Shown: positions 52,575 to 63,795, counted from the stretch's first letter. The stretch is 64,000 bases of DNA from Pyropia yezoensis (GCA_009829735.1 CM020618.1:40477030-40541029); one strand, 5' to 3'. Numbers and translations are program-made. Notes: generated by a model not told the origin, from the sequence alone.

Positions 52575-55265
52575 GTGGTAGGGGAGACCTCTCGTGAGGC
52601 GATTGAGGGGGGGGCGGGGGTTGCCCGCGTTGCGTGGGGGCGGTTGGGGGTGACCCCCCTGGTTACCCCGTGTGGGGGGGGGAAGGGCGTGGCTCCGGTC
52701 CAGGTGCCTGGGTGGAGCGCCCTCGTAGCTCGGCTGGCGCGGGTCGTCCCGCGCTGCCGTATCGCTCGTGCTGATCTGTGTGGTTATAAGCACGGGTACC
52801 CGCGCTTCCCTGGCTCGTCCGTGCGAGCGTTCCTCGTACCGGGTCGAGCCGGCCTCGGCTTTTCTGCACGGGGCGCCCCTGCTACCCCGGTTATCATGTC
52901 GGACCCCCAGGTACCCGGGGGCGAGGACGACCTCCTGCTTGAGGAGGAGGAAGAGGTGATGGTGGACGACGTTCCCGTCTCTGCCACCGCCGCCGAGTGC
53001 TTCCTGGCGAGCTCGTCGGAAGACGAGGGCGGCCGGGTGACCGTTCGTGTGGCCCCGGACGGCGCGCCGGGCGGGTTGTCGTCCGTGTGTAGCGGCACGA
53101 CGGCTCCGTCGGGTGGCGGGCAACCGCGTGTCGCGGCTGCCTCTGCCCCTACTCCTCCGGCGGCCCGGATGGCTTCTGTCGCCGGTGCCGGCGCGGTTCT
53201 ACCCCAAGACGGCGTCGCTGGCGTGTCGGAGGGTCGTGGCGGCACCCCGGCCGGGACGGCGGGTCAAGACGGCGCGGGTGCCCGCCCGGTTGATGCACCC
53301 GCGGCGGCGGATAGCGGGTCTACCCGTGCTGCCCTCGTGGTACCCACGTCGGGCCCGGGTGGCGGCGATGCTTTGCCCGCGGTGCCGCGGACTCTCGGTG
53401 GTCAAGAAGTATCTACCCCGATGGCTGTTGACTCCGGGAGCTACTCCGGGCGGGTGCCCGCCCTTCTTCTTTCTCCTCGGCCTCGTGCACCTCCGGCGCC
53501 GGCCCGGCTGCCGGTAGGGCGTCCCCCGGCGCCCCCGATTCTTCCTGGTCCTGCCCGGGTTGCCCCGTTGGGTGGCGGCGTCGCCTTGGCGGCGGGTCAA
53601 CCCGCCCTGTCGATGTCCGACTTGGTGGCTCGGGTTCGAGGCATGACTGTGCAAGGGTCAATGGAGTCCGCTGGGCGGATGCGGGTGGATTTCCACCAGC
53701 CGCGTCTCCCTGGAGAGACCTCCCGGCGCGTCAAGGTGGACCCGAGTTGGGAGCGGGAGTTGGTGCGGCTGGTCAACCAGCCGAACGCGGTGCGAGTGGA
53801 GCATCATTGGATCCTGAGCCAGCCGGACGACCGGCATGCACAGCTCTGGCGCACCCGGATTGGGCGGGGTGAGGTCTACCTCGACTCCGCCTTCGGGGTA
53901 TGCGACTTGATTGTCCCCGCGTTGCCGCGGGACGTCGACTACCCGGCTAGTGCTCGGGGGATTGCGGCGGCGGCGGAGCCGGTGGCGTTTGGGGAGACGG
54001 TGGGCGACACCGGCCGGTATCCCGGCTTTGAGTATTTCCCGGGGGTATCCCCGTACCTGACGTTGACGGCTCCCTACCCGCCTATGGCGGGGCTGAAGTC
54101 AGCGTCGAGCTGGCGACGCAACCATGGTGTCATGGCGGATGCGTTCCGCACCGATATAACGTGCGCGTTGCAGACCGGTAACGGTCGCGCGCCGGTGTAC
54201 ACTGCCGTGCGCCCGCCTCTGTGGCAGGAGGGGTGGGAACCCGCCCCTGCTTTCCGGTTTGACACCGGCTCCTGCCTCCGATACTTCGGGAGTGTGTTGG
54301 CCTCCCGGCCGGTCCACCCGCTGCAGGGTACCTTCACCCTTGAGGTTACCCTCGGGCAGGCTTCCTCCTTCTTGCTGTCCGTCCGCCGGCAGGGGCGCCT
54401 GTTTCATCTTCCGACGGGTGTCCGTCGGCACATCGCGCAGTTGGGCGTGGACATGATAGCTGCCAAGACCGGGTTGGCCCGGGAGTTCGAGGGTCTGCTG
54501 GCTGTTCACGATGCCGTGAACTGGGCTGGGGTGTTGGCCCTTCCCCCGTACCGGGACCCGCAGGCTGGGGCTTCCCCCTTGCCTCGTCACTCGTTGCGTA
54601 TCCGGCGTACTCAGCCGGGTGAGCCCAATTGCCATGGGTGGGCGTCCACCGAGGCTGTTGCTGACCTGGGTATTCCCATGGTTATTCATGACCCTCTTCA
54701 GGTCCTTGCCCCGTGGTTCGGTAACCCGATACCGGCGGCGGTTGGCCGTCGTCCCCGAGAGTGGGGCTCTGCGGGTGGGGAGCGTGAGGTGTCCCGTCGT
54801 CGGGCGGAGTCCCGCCGAGGTTACGGTGGAGCCCCTTCGGTGGGGTCCTACCGGGCCTCATATCAGGCGCCACCGGCTCCGGTGGTGGCCGTGTCGGCTC
54901 CTGTGGCTCCTCTGGCTGCGCCAGTGTCACCTCCCGCCCCTGTCCTGCATGACGGGGGTCCCCGCCTCTGGTATGAGGGCGTTGACGCCCTTGTTGCCCG
55001 CGCAATGCGGGAGGGTCTCTCTGTTAGCTGGGGGGATATCCCCCCAGGTGCTGCGCTGGTTGGGTCAGCACGTTGCTTCGGTGGTGTGCTTGACCGCCTC
55101 CAGACAGCTCTGGAGGACGTGGAGGCTGGCCGAAGCACTCTCGTCCAGCTCTGCACCGAGGTAACTCGGGTGATTGACCGTCGTGAGATTGCCGACCGGT
55201 GGAGCACGGAGGTATACGCGCTTACGCGTGAGTGGCCTCCCTCGGGCAGTGGGTCTACCCACTGA
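52575..55265 (+). CDS. Antisense ORF of gypsy element B
   Basis: A frame of 896 residues lies opposite to gag-pol of B, between the end of pol and the 3' LTR. An in-frame ATG at 52,896 (MSDPQVPGGEDDLLLEEEEE) is a likely alternative start. The protein has an acidic N-terminus, a Pro/Ala/Gly-rich region (about 200-340), a central folded-looking domain of about 330 residues from MSDLVARVRGMTVQG, and a C-terminal Pro/Ala and Arg-rich part. Core features PLWQEGWEPAPAF, FGSVLASRPVH, LLSVRRQGRLFHLP and LLAVHDAVNWAG align in order and spacing with the antisense ORF of family A. No known family is recognised. Being intact in a young element suggests it is maintained. Confidence 0.82.
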   Translation: MVGETSREAIEGGAGVARVAWGRLGVTPLVTPCGGGKGVAPVQVPGWSALVARLARVVPRCRIARADLCGYKHGYPRFPGSSVRAFLVPGRAGLGFSARGAPATPVIMSDPQVPGGEDDLLLEEEEEVMVDDVPVSATAAECFLASSSEDEGGRVTVRVAPDGAPGGLSSVCSGTTAPSGGGQPRVAAASAPTPPAARMASVAGAGAVLPQDGVAGVSEGRGGTPAGTAGQDGAGARPVDAPAAADSGSTRAALVVPTSGPGGGDALPAVPRTLGGQEVSTPMAVDSGSYSGRVPALLLSPRPRAPPAPARLPVGRPPAPPILPGPARVAPLGGGVALAAGQPALSMSDLVARVRGMTVQGSMESAGRMRVDFHQPRLPGETSRRVKVDPSWERELVRLVNQPNAVRVEHHWILSQPDDRHAQLWRTRIGRGEVYLDSAFGVCDLIVPALPRDVDYPASARGIAAAAEPVAFGETVGDTGRYPGFEYFPGVSPYLTLTAPYPPMAGLKSASSWRRNHGVMADAFRTDITCALQTGNGRAPVYTAVRPPLWQEGWEPAPAFRFDTGSCLRYFGSVLASRPVHPLQGTFTLEVTLGQASSFLLSVRRQGRLFHLPTGVRRHIAQLGVDMIAAKTGLAREFEGLLAVHDAVNWAGVLALPPYRDPQAGASPLPRHSLRIRRTQPGEPNCHGWASTEAVADLGIPMVIHDPLQVLAPWFGNPIPAAVGRRPREWGSAGGEREVSRRRAESRRGYGGAPSVGSYRASYQAPPAPVVAVSAPVAPLAAPVSPPAPVLHDGGPRLWYEGVDALVARAMREGLSVSWGDIPPGAALVGSARCFGGVLDRLQTALEDVEAGRSTLVQLCTEVTRVIDRREIADRWSTEVYALTREWPPSGSGSTH

Positions 55266-55743
55266 GGGATGCTATGGTTTGTGAGCGAGAGGGCCCCGGT
55301 AACCCTTATGGTGGCCGGGTAGTAGTGAGTATAAACTCATCCCCTTTGGGGGCATTGCTTGCCTCTGTTTGCTGCCCTGGGGAGTACCCCTTCTGGCTCA
55401 GTGGTGCCTTGCTTCCCGTCCAACTTCTTCCGGTTGGTTTATGCTTGAAGAGGTCATCCTCCCTCACTTTGTGTCTTGGCTTGGGGAGGTCATCCTCCTT
55501 CGTAGGCCCCCTAGTTACTTCGATATTATCGGAGTTAGCCTCTACCTTTAAGTTAACTTATTAAGGTTCAGGTTTTACTTAGTTACCTAAGCTCGGCTCT
55601 ACTTAGTCACCTAAGTCTGATTTGACTTAGAAGCCTAAGTCTGATTTGACTTAGAAACCTAAGTCTGCCGTATCCATGTCACACCCTACTTAGTAGGTAT
55701 AAGCCTCACCCCCCAACAGCCGAAGTCGGTGTCGGTTGGGTTG
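55266..55743. other. Convergent region between antisense ORF and pol of B
   Basis: Non-coding spacer where the sense and antisense reading directions meet. It contains the four-fold palindromic repeat at 55,576-55,671 and is more A+T-rich than the flanking ORFs. Confidence 0.7.
55576..55671. repeat. Four tandem 24-bp palindromic units
   Basis: Four units of the form (T/G)ACTTAG-NNN-CCTAAG-(C/T)(C/T)... follow each other every 24 bp. Each unit contains CTTAG...CTAAG, a short hairpin, and the last three share CCTAAGTCTG. Their place between convergent ORFs suggests a role in ending or processing transcripts. Confidence 0.8.
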
Positions 55744-57063
55744 TTACAGTAGGCGTCGTCGGCTCATGTAAGGCATGAGGAGTTGGCGGGGTATATTCGC
55801 CGCCTGTTCCCAGGTGGGTGAGTCGTATCCGACCCACATAACCTTGACGTACCAGGGTCCTGGTAGGTCCGGGTCGGTGTGTCCGACCACGCTCTCTACT
55901 TGGTATGGAATCCCATCCGGTCCCACCGGGTCATCTGACCGGTGGGTTGTAAGAGCTTCATGTAGCAACCCAGCCGGTACCGGCTGAGGCTGTTCCGGCT
56001 TCGGAGCAGGTGTGACATCATTGAGGTTGATGCGTTGTATCTCCGTATCGGAGTGCAGTATGACAGAGTGATCATCTCTGTGTAAGATCTGGTACGGTCC
56101 CTTGACCGGTTGCATAAGCTTGTTCCCTCGGAACTTCTGGTGTCTGATGTAGACCCAGTCACCTGTCATCAGGGTTGCGTTGCGCGCCCGTAGCCGGGCG
56201 TCAAAGTTCTTCTTGTATCGAAGATGAGTTCGGTCAAGGGCACCCTTGAGCTTAGGAATCATCCACGACAGCTTGGCCAACCAAGCTAAGTGGATCCGTT
56301 CGGCCGGTCGGCCCTTCGGTATATCATACCGAGTGCATCTGCCTGGAGGCAGCGTCAGGTTACCGACGCCTAGTGGCATGACCCACTCCAGTGGCGCGAT
56401 GTTCGTGCTCCGATGTGGCCTGGCATTGTATGCCAGGGTGAGTACGGACAGAAGCCTGTCCCAAGTGTTCGTGTGCTCGGCCACGTAGCATTGTAGCATC
56501 TTAACGATGGTGCGGTTGAACCGCTCCACTTTCCCGTTGGACTGCGGGTGGTAGTCGGATGCCCGACGGCGTTCGATACCGAACATGCCCAGGACCTCAG
56601 TGCAGAATGCTGACGTAAGGTTTGCTCCGTTGTCGGAGAGGAGTTGCTTCATTACTCCGTAAGCACTGATCCAGTGGTCAACCACTGCGTTCATGATGGT
56701 GTAGGCCGTATCGTCCGGGATTGCTGCTGCCCGTGACAGCTTAGTAAAGCGGTCCGACATGACCAGGATGTACCTGTTTCCTTCTTCCGTTACCGGAAGT
56801 GGCCCAAGTATGTCGATAGCGACTTGCTCGTTGGGCCCATCGGGTGGGAATAGCTTCATGGCAGACGCCTGCCTATGTAGACTCATGTGGTTACGTGCAC
56901 AGGGGTGGCATCCCCTGACGTGGTCGACCACGTCGACGGCCATTGCTGGCCAGTAGAAGAACCTTCGCATTGCTGCGAACATACGTGAACCCCCCGGGTG
57001 TCCGGCTGTGGGGTTCTCGTGTTCTCGTTCCATGACGGCTTGCCGTAAGGACACGGGAACCAC
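55744..57063 (-). other. Element B integrase
   Basis: HHCC finger (HENPTAGHPGGSRMF ... CARNH), DDE core (VAIDILGPLPVTEEG; LLSDNGANLTSAFC; HPQSNGKVERFNRTI) and a C-terminal chromodomain-like segment (YVKVMWVGYDSPTWEQA near 55,830). It is clearly a different family from A. Confidence 0.9.
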
Positions 57064-57225
57064 GACTTGATGTCGTCCGTCGGCGGGTGCCCGCCGGTAT
57101 ATGAGTCCGTCTTCATTCTCGGAGAAGATGCCGGCCGTACCGGCCAGGAGGTTAGCGCGATGGCGTCTACAGTCGTCGTCATTGGCTTGTGCCTCGCGGA
57201 AGTCCGCGAGAGTCAGTGGGCATGC

Positions 57226-59910
57226 TCAGTGTGCCATGGTATGGTCAACCATACCTTGGGTGGCGTCACCCACCATGCAGACCGGTACCACCGGGATGTC
57301 CTTGCCCACCGGGCGGGTATCCCCGCTTGGGGTATTGAGTCGCGACAACGCGTCTCCGAGGTGGTGGGTTGACCCAGCCTTATACACGGTGCGGTAGTCG
57401 TGCTCGGCCATCTTCAGCCTCCATCGGGCTAGCCTCCCATGGCTATCGGAATCCTTGTCACCAAGGTTGAGGAGCCATCGTAGGGGTTCGTGGTCGGACC
57501 TCACGATGAACCTGGAGCCCTCCAGGTATGGGCGGAGCAGTTGCACTGCCCATATAACCCCGAGGCACTCACGCTCGGTGGCACTATAGTTACGCTCAGC
57601 CGGGTTGAGTGTCCGGCCGAAGTACCCTACCGGACGTAGGTCCGGGATAACGTTTTCGGAACCGATCAACGTCTCTCCCTGTAACAGGGTGCACCCCACT
57701 TGTGTATCACACGCATCGACATCGATGACGAAGGTACCCCGTCTGTGCGGTAACGCAAGGACGGGTGGGGATAGTAGGGCTCGCTTCAGCGACTCGAATG
57801 CCTCCTCTTCACTGGGCGAAGGGGGTTGGAGTACCTTGGGCAAGGTACTGCTCGTAAGAACCGTTAACGGTTTAGCTATCCGAGCGAAGTCCTTGACGAA
57901 CCGTCGGTATACGTTGCACATTCCCAGGAAGCTCTTGAGCTGCATCTGGGTGTTAGGGAACCGGGCATCCCGGAGTGCTCGGGTATTGGCTTCGAGTACC
58001 CCTAGTTTACCAGGGGTTATCTGGTGGCCTAGATACTCGACCGTCTGTTGGAAGAAGGCGCACTGCTTCAGACGCAGGGTTACCCCGGCGTTCCGCAAGA
58101 GGGTGAGTACCTCGTCAACATGTTGCACATGGTCATCCATGTTACGCGAGAAGACGATGACGTCATCGAGGTACACTAGGCAGTTACGCCACTTCACCCC
58201 CGACAGTATAATGTCGATAGCCCGCTGGAATGTAGCGGGGGCGTTGGACAATCCGAAGGGCATCCTTAGGAACTCGTACACTCCACTGTGACAGACGAAC
58301 GCCGTCTTGGGGATATCCTCGTCCGCCACTGGGATGTGCCAGTATCCGGCATTGCAATCGATGGTGGTAAACACCGTAGCTTCCCCCAGGGAGTCGATGC
58401 ATTCATCCATCCTTGGTAAAGGGTATGAGTCTTTCTTGGTAACCAAGTTGAGGCGTCGATAATCGATGCAAAACCGAGGGGTTTGATCCTTCTTCGGTAC
58501 GATAACGACTGGGGCACCCCACTCTGACATCGAAGGTCGTATCACCTTCGCTTCGCTCATTCTCTTCACTTCTCCATCAACGATCTCTCGTTGCATAGGT
58601 CCCGCTCGGTGCGGTTGTGACCGGGCGGGGCGGGCGCCTGGTATTAGGTCTATACGATGTTGGGTTGCCCCAATGGTACCCAAGGCCCCGCCTGTCCACA
58701 TGACGTCATGCTTTCTTAGCATCCGTCGTACCCCTTCGGCTACCGAAGGGGGAAGGTGGTCGAGGTCAGCCTCGGCGAGGGCCTTCAGTGCTTCTTGGTC
58801 CTTTGGCGGCATGTCCGCCGAATGCGCCGATGGGTTAGGCTTCCCGTCATCGGGTTGCTGTCGCTCGGTGGTCTCGGCGACCGCTAGCACCTCAAGTGGT
58901 TCCACTTGACCCTCCTTGCCAGGGGTAAGGATATCTCCTTCGTAGAGCTCGGCAATCCCGAGGATAGTTCCCTTCGGGAGGGTGACTGCCTTACGGCGAT
59001 AGTTCGCCATCACTAGGAGGGACGACCCTCCTGCTGGGAGGTCTATGAGACCGTTGGCCATGGTCAACCCATGGCGCTTGTACGTCCGCAGGTTGGACTG
59101 GACTCTGCAGATGCCTGCGAGGTCGCAGTTAACCGGGAGGACTGTCTCCGACAACGGCTCAAAGCGAGTTCGCTTGGCCAACCGAAGTGTCTTCGGCTCG
59201 ACGCTTGCGTACACCTCAGCCACGCTAACGTGGCTCCCTTGTAGCGTCAGGTCCCTGACGATAGCCGTATGTCCTCGCTTCGTCCCGTCGGCTTCTTGAA
59301 GCTCGACGGTACTCCGGCCTGGCCGGATTGCATCCACATGAACGTTGATGAAGGTGCACCCCAGTATGCAGGGCACCGATAGGGTCTCACACACCAGGAA
59401 GTCGACTTCCGTGGTGAGTTCCCCGATGGTAACCCGCAGCGACATCGCTGCGGTCTTACGAATGAGGCGACCATTCGCGTCCTTGATGGTGGGTCCCCGA
59501 GTCACCCTGACTCGGAGAAGCCACTTGTCCGGGAGGGTATCCTTCCGGATAAGGTTGGGTCCAGCCCCTGTATCTAGTACAGGGTAGTACGATCGTGTCG
59601 ACTGGGGGTCAACCCCCAGTGTGGCTGATACCTTGAAGTTCTCCAAGGTAAACAGCACATGTCCTACACCGATATCCGGTGTTCCTCGGGCATCCTGGCC
59701 AGGGCCCTTGGCTGGTTCCATGTGACGGGGCTTCCCGTCCTCTCCTCCCAACCTTGGTGGTTTGTCATCAATCCCCTGACGCCGTGTCGTCGGGGCCGGA
59801 AGGTGTACCCGGGGATTGATGCGGCGTCGGCTCAACCGCGCTCGCCGTGGGGCTTTCCCCGCGGTACTCCGGGGTGGCTTACTTGGGTTACCCCAGCGCC
59901 CCCCTGTCAT
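57226..59910 (-). other. Element B pol: protease, RT, RNase H
   Basis: Aspartic protease (VLDTGAGPNLIRK near 59,570), RT (FCIDYRRLNLVTKKDSYPLP near 58,440; YLDDVIVF near 58,165), connection (SFLGMCNVYRRFVKDF), RNase H (FVIDVDACDTQVG near 57,710; FIVRSDHEPLRW). Gypsy type. Confidence 0.92.
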
Positions 59911-59918
59911 CCTTCCTC

Positions 59919-62107
59919 TTACTCGTTTCCCGCCCTTGGTAGGGTGCTGTCCGCCGGGACATCCGGCTGAGGAGGTGCCTCCTCGACGGCCAGTACTCCA
60001 CCTGGAGCTGGCTGCCTACCCGGTGCGGGTCCGGGTGCTCTGGCGGTATACCCCCCGGTGGATGCCTTGCGTTGCGCCGCTGCCCGCCGAGACTCCTCGG
60101 GGATGAGTGGGCAGGAAGACACCCAGTGCTGGGGATCCCCACACAACATACATCCGGACGTGCCGGTCCCCCCTTGAGTTCGCATCGGGGTAGCCCCGTA
60201 GCTGCGGTTGCCTCCCTCGGGCGCCCGAGTGCCTGCTCCCTGGTAGGCCTTGGGTCCTTGGGTCAACCGGAACATGGACTCCCCCAACCGGTTGGGTCGG
60301 CCCGCAATCTGCGGAGGTGCCTCCGTGCGCACCGCCCATGTGGGCAAGGGTTGGTGAGGGTTACCCGTCACCGGGGAAAACCCCGTAGTCCGTACGTACG
60401 GGACGCGACGTCCCGTGCCCTCGCTGACCTGGAACTGGGTCCCCGCCGGAGCGATGTACGCTACCGTACCTTGCTCATCAATCACCGGCATAGCCGGTAA
60501 CAGCAGGTGGCCCTGCTGGTCAACCAGTGGTTCCTCCTCACCGGTAGGGGGATGTTCGGTCGCCACCAGTACTGGTGCGGCCTTACGTTCCATCTTGTCT
60601 TGCCTCGGTACCGGGGTAATATTGAGCTTGCTCCCCTCACCCTTGGGCTTTGAGGCAAGAGCACACTCCGGGTGAAGCACCCGGTAGGCGTCCCCCAGGG
60701 ACTTGCACATATGCATCAGTCGACTGAAGTTCGTCCGTGCCGTGTTGGCGCCCCGTGCGGATATCCGCACGTAGTTGGGTAATCCTGCGAACAGGACGGC
60801 CCGTAGCTCCCCTTCTCCGAGGAGCTTCCCCAGCTCGTAGTCGAGCTCTTGAATCCGTCGTCCGAACATCTCCTCATCCTCCCAGCTCTGGGCGGTGGCA
60901 GTGCGCAGGGCCCGGTAGTGGTCCTCGCATTTGTCCTCACTGAGGTAACTGCTCAGCAGCTCCTTGAGAATCCCACGGTAATCCATGGGGGTGGCCGCAA
61001 CCCTCATTCCCGGCATCGGGGATGCCTGGCGAAGGATGCCTCGCACCCGTTCATCAACAAAGAACGGAGGATCTCCAGTGCCAGCCCCTCGTTAACGAGG
61101 GCCTTGTCCGCGGCTGCCTTGAAGCTAGTCAAGAAGCCGATGACTGCCAACGGGCGTCCGTTCGGCCCCCCGAACATAGGGACTCCCTTCATAAGGGTCT
61201 GCATAGAGCGGATCGCCCGATGTGACGTATTACGCATCGATTCCGATACGGTAGTAGAGCGGTCCTCCAAACGATAACGTTCCGGAGTAAGAACCGACCG
61301 GAAGACCTCGTTGACGATCTCCGTGTCAGCGTCCTGGATATCCAGTCGCTTAGCCAGTTGATGAGCAAACTCATCGGACTCCATCCGCTTCAGTAGGCTC
61401 GCAGTTACCTGCGCGGTCATAGCTTCCACCACTGAAGATGGTACTTCAGGCGTCGGCACCTCGGGAACCCGAGTTGCCTGGCCTCCTTCGTCGTGGGGAT
61501 ACTGTGAGAGGGTACCCCCTCCCCCAATAACCGACTCTCCACCGGCGTAAGTATCCGCCGGGTCGTGTCCGCGGAGTCCGCTTCGGGTGCTCCGAGCGTA
61601 TCGCTCCGTGTGACTCCGTTCCAACTCTGCCGACGAGTCGGATCCATACCCCATTGTGTCCGGGGGCTGTCCGGGAGTTGCTGCGCCGGGGTCGACCCCG
61701 GTGGACTCCGAAAGTAGTCCGGCCGGTCCAAACCGTACCGGTGTGGGAGGAACACGACGGGGTCCCGTCGTGTGGCGTGTTGACATCAACACTGCCATTG
61801 CGTCCTCCGTCCGATCCTGGCGATTGTCGAGTCCGGAAAACCGGGCCTCGATGCAGGCCAATGATGCCATCAGGGAATCCCCTGGTGAAGGCGGCGGCGG
61901 AGTGAGGTCGGTCGATGACAGTTGAGGCGGGCCCCCGCCTCCTGCCGTCCGAGCCGTGCCAAACGTCGATCCGGCACCGGAAAGCATTGGCGTCTCAATG
62001 TTGTCGATCGGGTTCCCGATCCCGGTTCCCGTAGTCACCTCCGGAGTCGGCGTCGGCGCCGATCCGTCATCTTGCACGTTCCCCGTCTCTCGGGTAGACA
62101 TAGTCAC
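59919..62107 (-). other. Element B gag region
   Basis: It starts near 62,107 with a Pro/Ser/Thr-rich N-terminus. A capsid-like part follows (VPMFGGPNGRPLAVIGFLTS near 61,140; RALRTATAQSWEDEEMFGRR near 60,880), then a Pro/Gly-rich linker and a zinc knuckle CMLCGDPQHWVSSCP (near 60,100-60,145). It is a fossil with about one break. Confidence 0.85.
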
Positions 62108-62306
62108 AATCAGTCAACCGACGTAACAATCACCACGAATAAGAGAGCGAGGGGGTAGATTGGGGAGAGTAACAGTAGATAACAGTCAAAGGTAAAAACT
62201 CAACACAATCGATCAGGTCGCAACACCACGAGTACAAGAAAAGGACCGGATCCCTATCCGTGTGCCAGGGCCGAAGACGGCGTCACCACTAAGGTGACGG
62301 AAACCC

Positions 62307-62325
62307 GTCCCCTGCTGCTCCACCA
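62307..62325 (-). other. B primer-binding site
   Basis: On the minus strand it reads TGGTGGAGCAGCAGGGGAC, one base inside the 5' LTR and identical to the PBS of A2, although the LTRs of the two families are unrelated. Confidence 0.85.
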
Positions 62326-62326
62326 A

Positions 62327-62689
62327 TGTAGCACAATAGGTATCCGTCGCACGTCCACTCTCAGGGAACACTCACCAAGGGGGATCGGCACCAACGTCAC
62401 CGGGAGGCCAAGGTTGCTGTCCTTGGAGCGCAAGCCACGGGACCAAGATGGGAGCCCAAATGGGAGGGGTTTGTTGTTCTGCCTTGGCCGGCGGTGGATT
62501 CGCCGCCGGCCCCCTCGTTATAAACCCTCGGAGACACTACTAACTACCCTCCACCCCAAGATGCAAGTCCCTCTGGTCATACGTAACTCATAGATACCGT
62601 GACCAGTACGGATTCTCAAATTGAAAGTCACGGGTTAGAAGTAGCCCCCCTAACATTAGGGTCACAATACGGCCAACCATATTGCTACA
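62327..62689 (-). repeat. 5' LTR of B
   Basis: 363 bp, almost identical to 51,943-52,305 and ending next to the second copy of CGGAG. Confidence 0.95.
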
Positions 62690-63112
62690 CGGAGGTCCCG
62701 GCGGGCGCTGCACCGTAGGAGGTGTCCTCCATTCGTTTGTCGAGAGAGTCCGTCTCCACTCCCGGGGTCGCCATGGCTCTCATCAAGTTGGGGAGAGACG
62801 CCCTGGCTACGGCGGCACGAGACCCGCCTCGAGTTGAGGGGGACTCGGATCATGGGTAGACGGGTGGCCTCCCCAGCGTGGCGCGGCCCCGTGGAAGGTC
62901 AAGGGGAGGTGGTGGTGAAGGTGAAGTGTGAACCGGGGAGAGCAAGCTGCCGAGTGGGCAAGCTTGAGGAGAGGGGCGGTCAACGTGACCGCCTCCACAT
63001 CCGCGTTACGTACTCAAGGGGGGACAGCAAGTCGCGCCCCCAACGTCGAGACGTGTTTTTACGCACCCCCTCACAGGGCCGACCGGGTCGGTCGGAACTG
63101 AGAAGAGGGGAG
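62690..63112 (-). other. Right part of A2 antisense region
   Basis: After the B insertion the A2 sequence resumes with the duplicated CGGAG. It corresponds to the N-terminal, Pro/Ser-rich part of the antisense ORF as seen in A1 (7,330-7,757) and leads into the 3' LTR. The coding-like sequence on the minus strand is broken. Confidence 0.7.
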
Positions 63113-63581
63113 TGTGGCAGTATTGACCCCCAGGTAGGGGGGCAACACGTGCCATGCAAGGGGCGGCAGGCCACTAGCCTGATCCGTTCCTCCCCCTGCA
63201 TTTGGGTCCATATTCCCTAAGTTTGGGATAGTTAGCTTAGTAGTAAATCCAACTTGGATTTGAGGGTTTTCTGCATTTATCGTCTTGAATTTTCGTGTGG
63301 CCCGGTGGGCAGGTGCTGGGGTGGGAGATTCTGAGTGGCGAGATTCTGAGGGGACCCTGGGGGGATAAGGGGAGGGACAGTGGGGCTTGGCCCTGCGTCC
63401 CCGTCCCGACCAAGAAACTGTTGGACCACACACCATCCTCTTGTTTGTCAGTGGGGGGTTTGCCCCACAACAGGGACAGAGTGTGTGCGACTTGCACTTC
63501 TTCCGGTTCCCCCGACACGGGAGGCAGCCCTTGTACACCGCCCCAACTTGGGTGTCGTGTGTGTAAGTGGTTTTTGCTACA
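63113..63581 (+). repeat. 3' LTR of A2
   Basis: 469 bp ending TTTTTGCTACA, followed by the second copy of ATGGC. It differs from the 5' LTR at five sites. Confidence 0.96.
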
Positions 63582-63795
63582 ATGGCCGTCGGCACCGGCA
63601 GCCCGTCGACAATGAACGACGCCGACTGGATCATCGACAGCGGCGCGTCCCACCATATGGCGCCCACCACGGATAAACTCAGCAACTTGCGCAGCACTGA
63701 ACTCTTCGCATCACGATGGCCCGGGGGCAGACCGTGTCGGCCAACCAGGCGGGCGACGCCGCGACCGCCCTCAACGGCGATAGCGGCCCCTTTCC
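63582..63795 (+). mobile_element. Ty1/copia element D, protease part (right of A2)
   Basis: Directly after the A2 target duplication the frame reads MNDADWIIDSGASHHMAPTT, the start of a copia protease (W-I-I-D-S-G-A-S-x-H-M). This shows that A2 split copia element D between gag and protease. The copia sequence ends near 63,795, where family A sequence begins. Confidence 0.85.

Larger units (their letters stand above)
51943..62689 (-). mobile_element. Ty3/gypsy element B, inserted in A2
   Basis: A 10.7-kb element is flanked by the target duplication CGGAG (51,938-51,942 and 62,690-62,694). Its LTRs of 363 bp (TGTAGCA...TGCTACA) differ at about 3 sites (under 1%), so it is very young. It lies on the minus strand: 5' LTR on the right, then PBS, gag, pol, a convergent intergenic array of hairpins, an antisense ORF (plus strand) and the 3' LTR on the left. 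It is largely whole, with about two breaks in its coding regions. Confidence 0.96.
43455..63581 (+). mobile_element. Ty3/gypsy chromovirus A2 (contains element B)
   Basis: The element is flanked by the target duplication ATGGC (43,450-43,454 and 63,582-63,586). Its two 469-bp LTRs differ at 5 sites (about 1%), so the insertion is recent. Order: 5' LTR, PBS, gag, pol (protease, RT, RNase H, integrase, chromodomain), antisense ORF (minus), 3' LTR. Element B sits in the antisense ORF (51,943-62,689). Without B, A2 is about 9.4 kb. The gag-pol coding region is nearly whole, with about two breaks, and the antisense ORF is split by B. Confidence 0.95.

Noticed and set aside
52663-54689. Minus-strand frames opposite the antisense ORF of B
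   Set aside because: They are short, Pro/Arg-rich and without motifs. The 896-residue plus-strand frame is much longer and has a core shared with family A.
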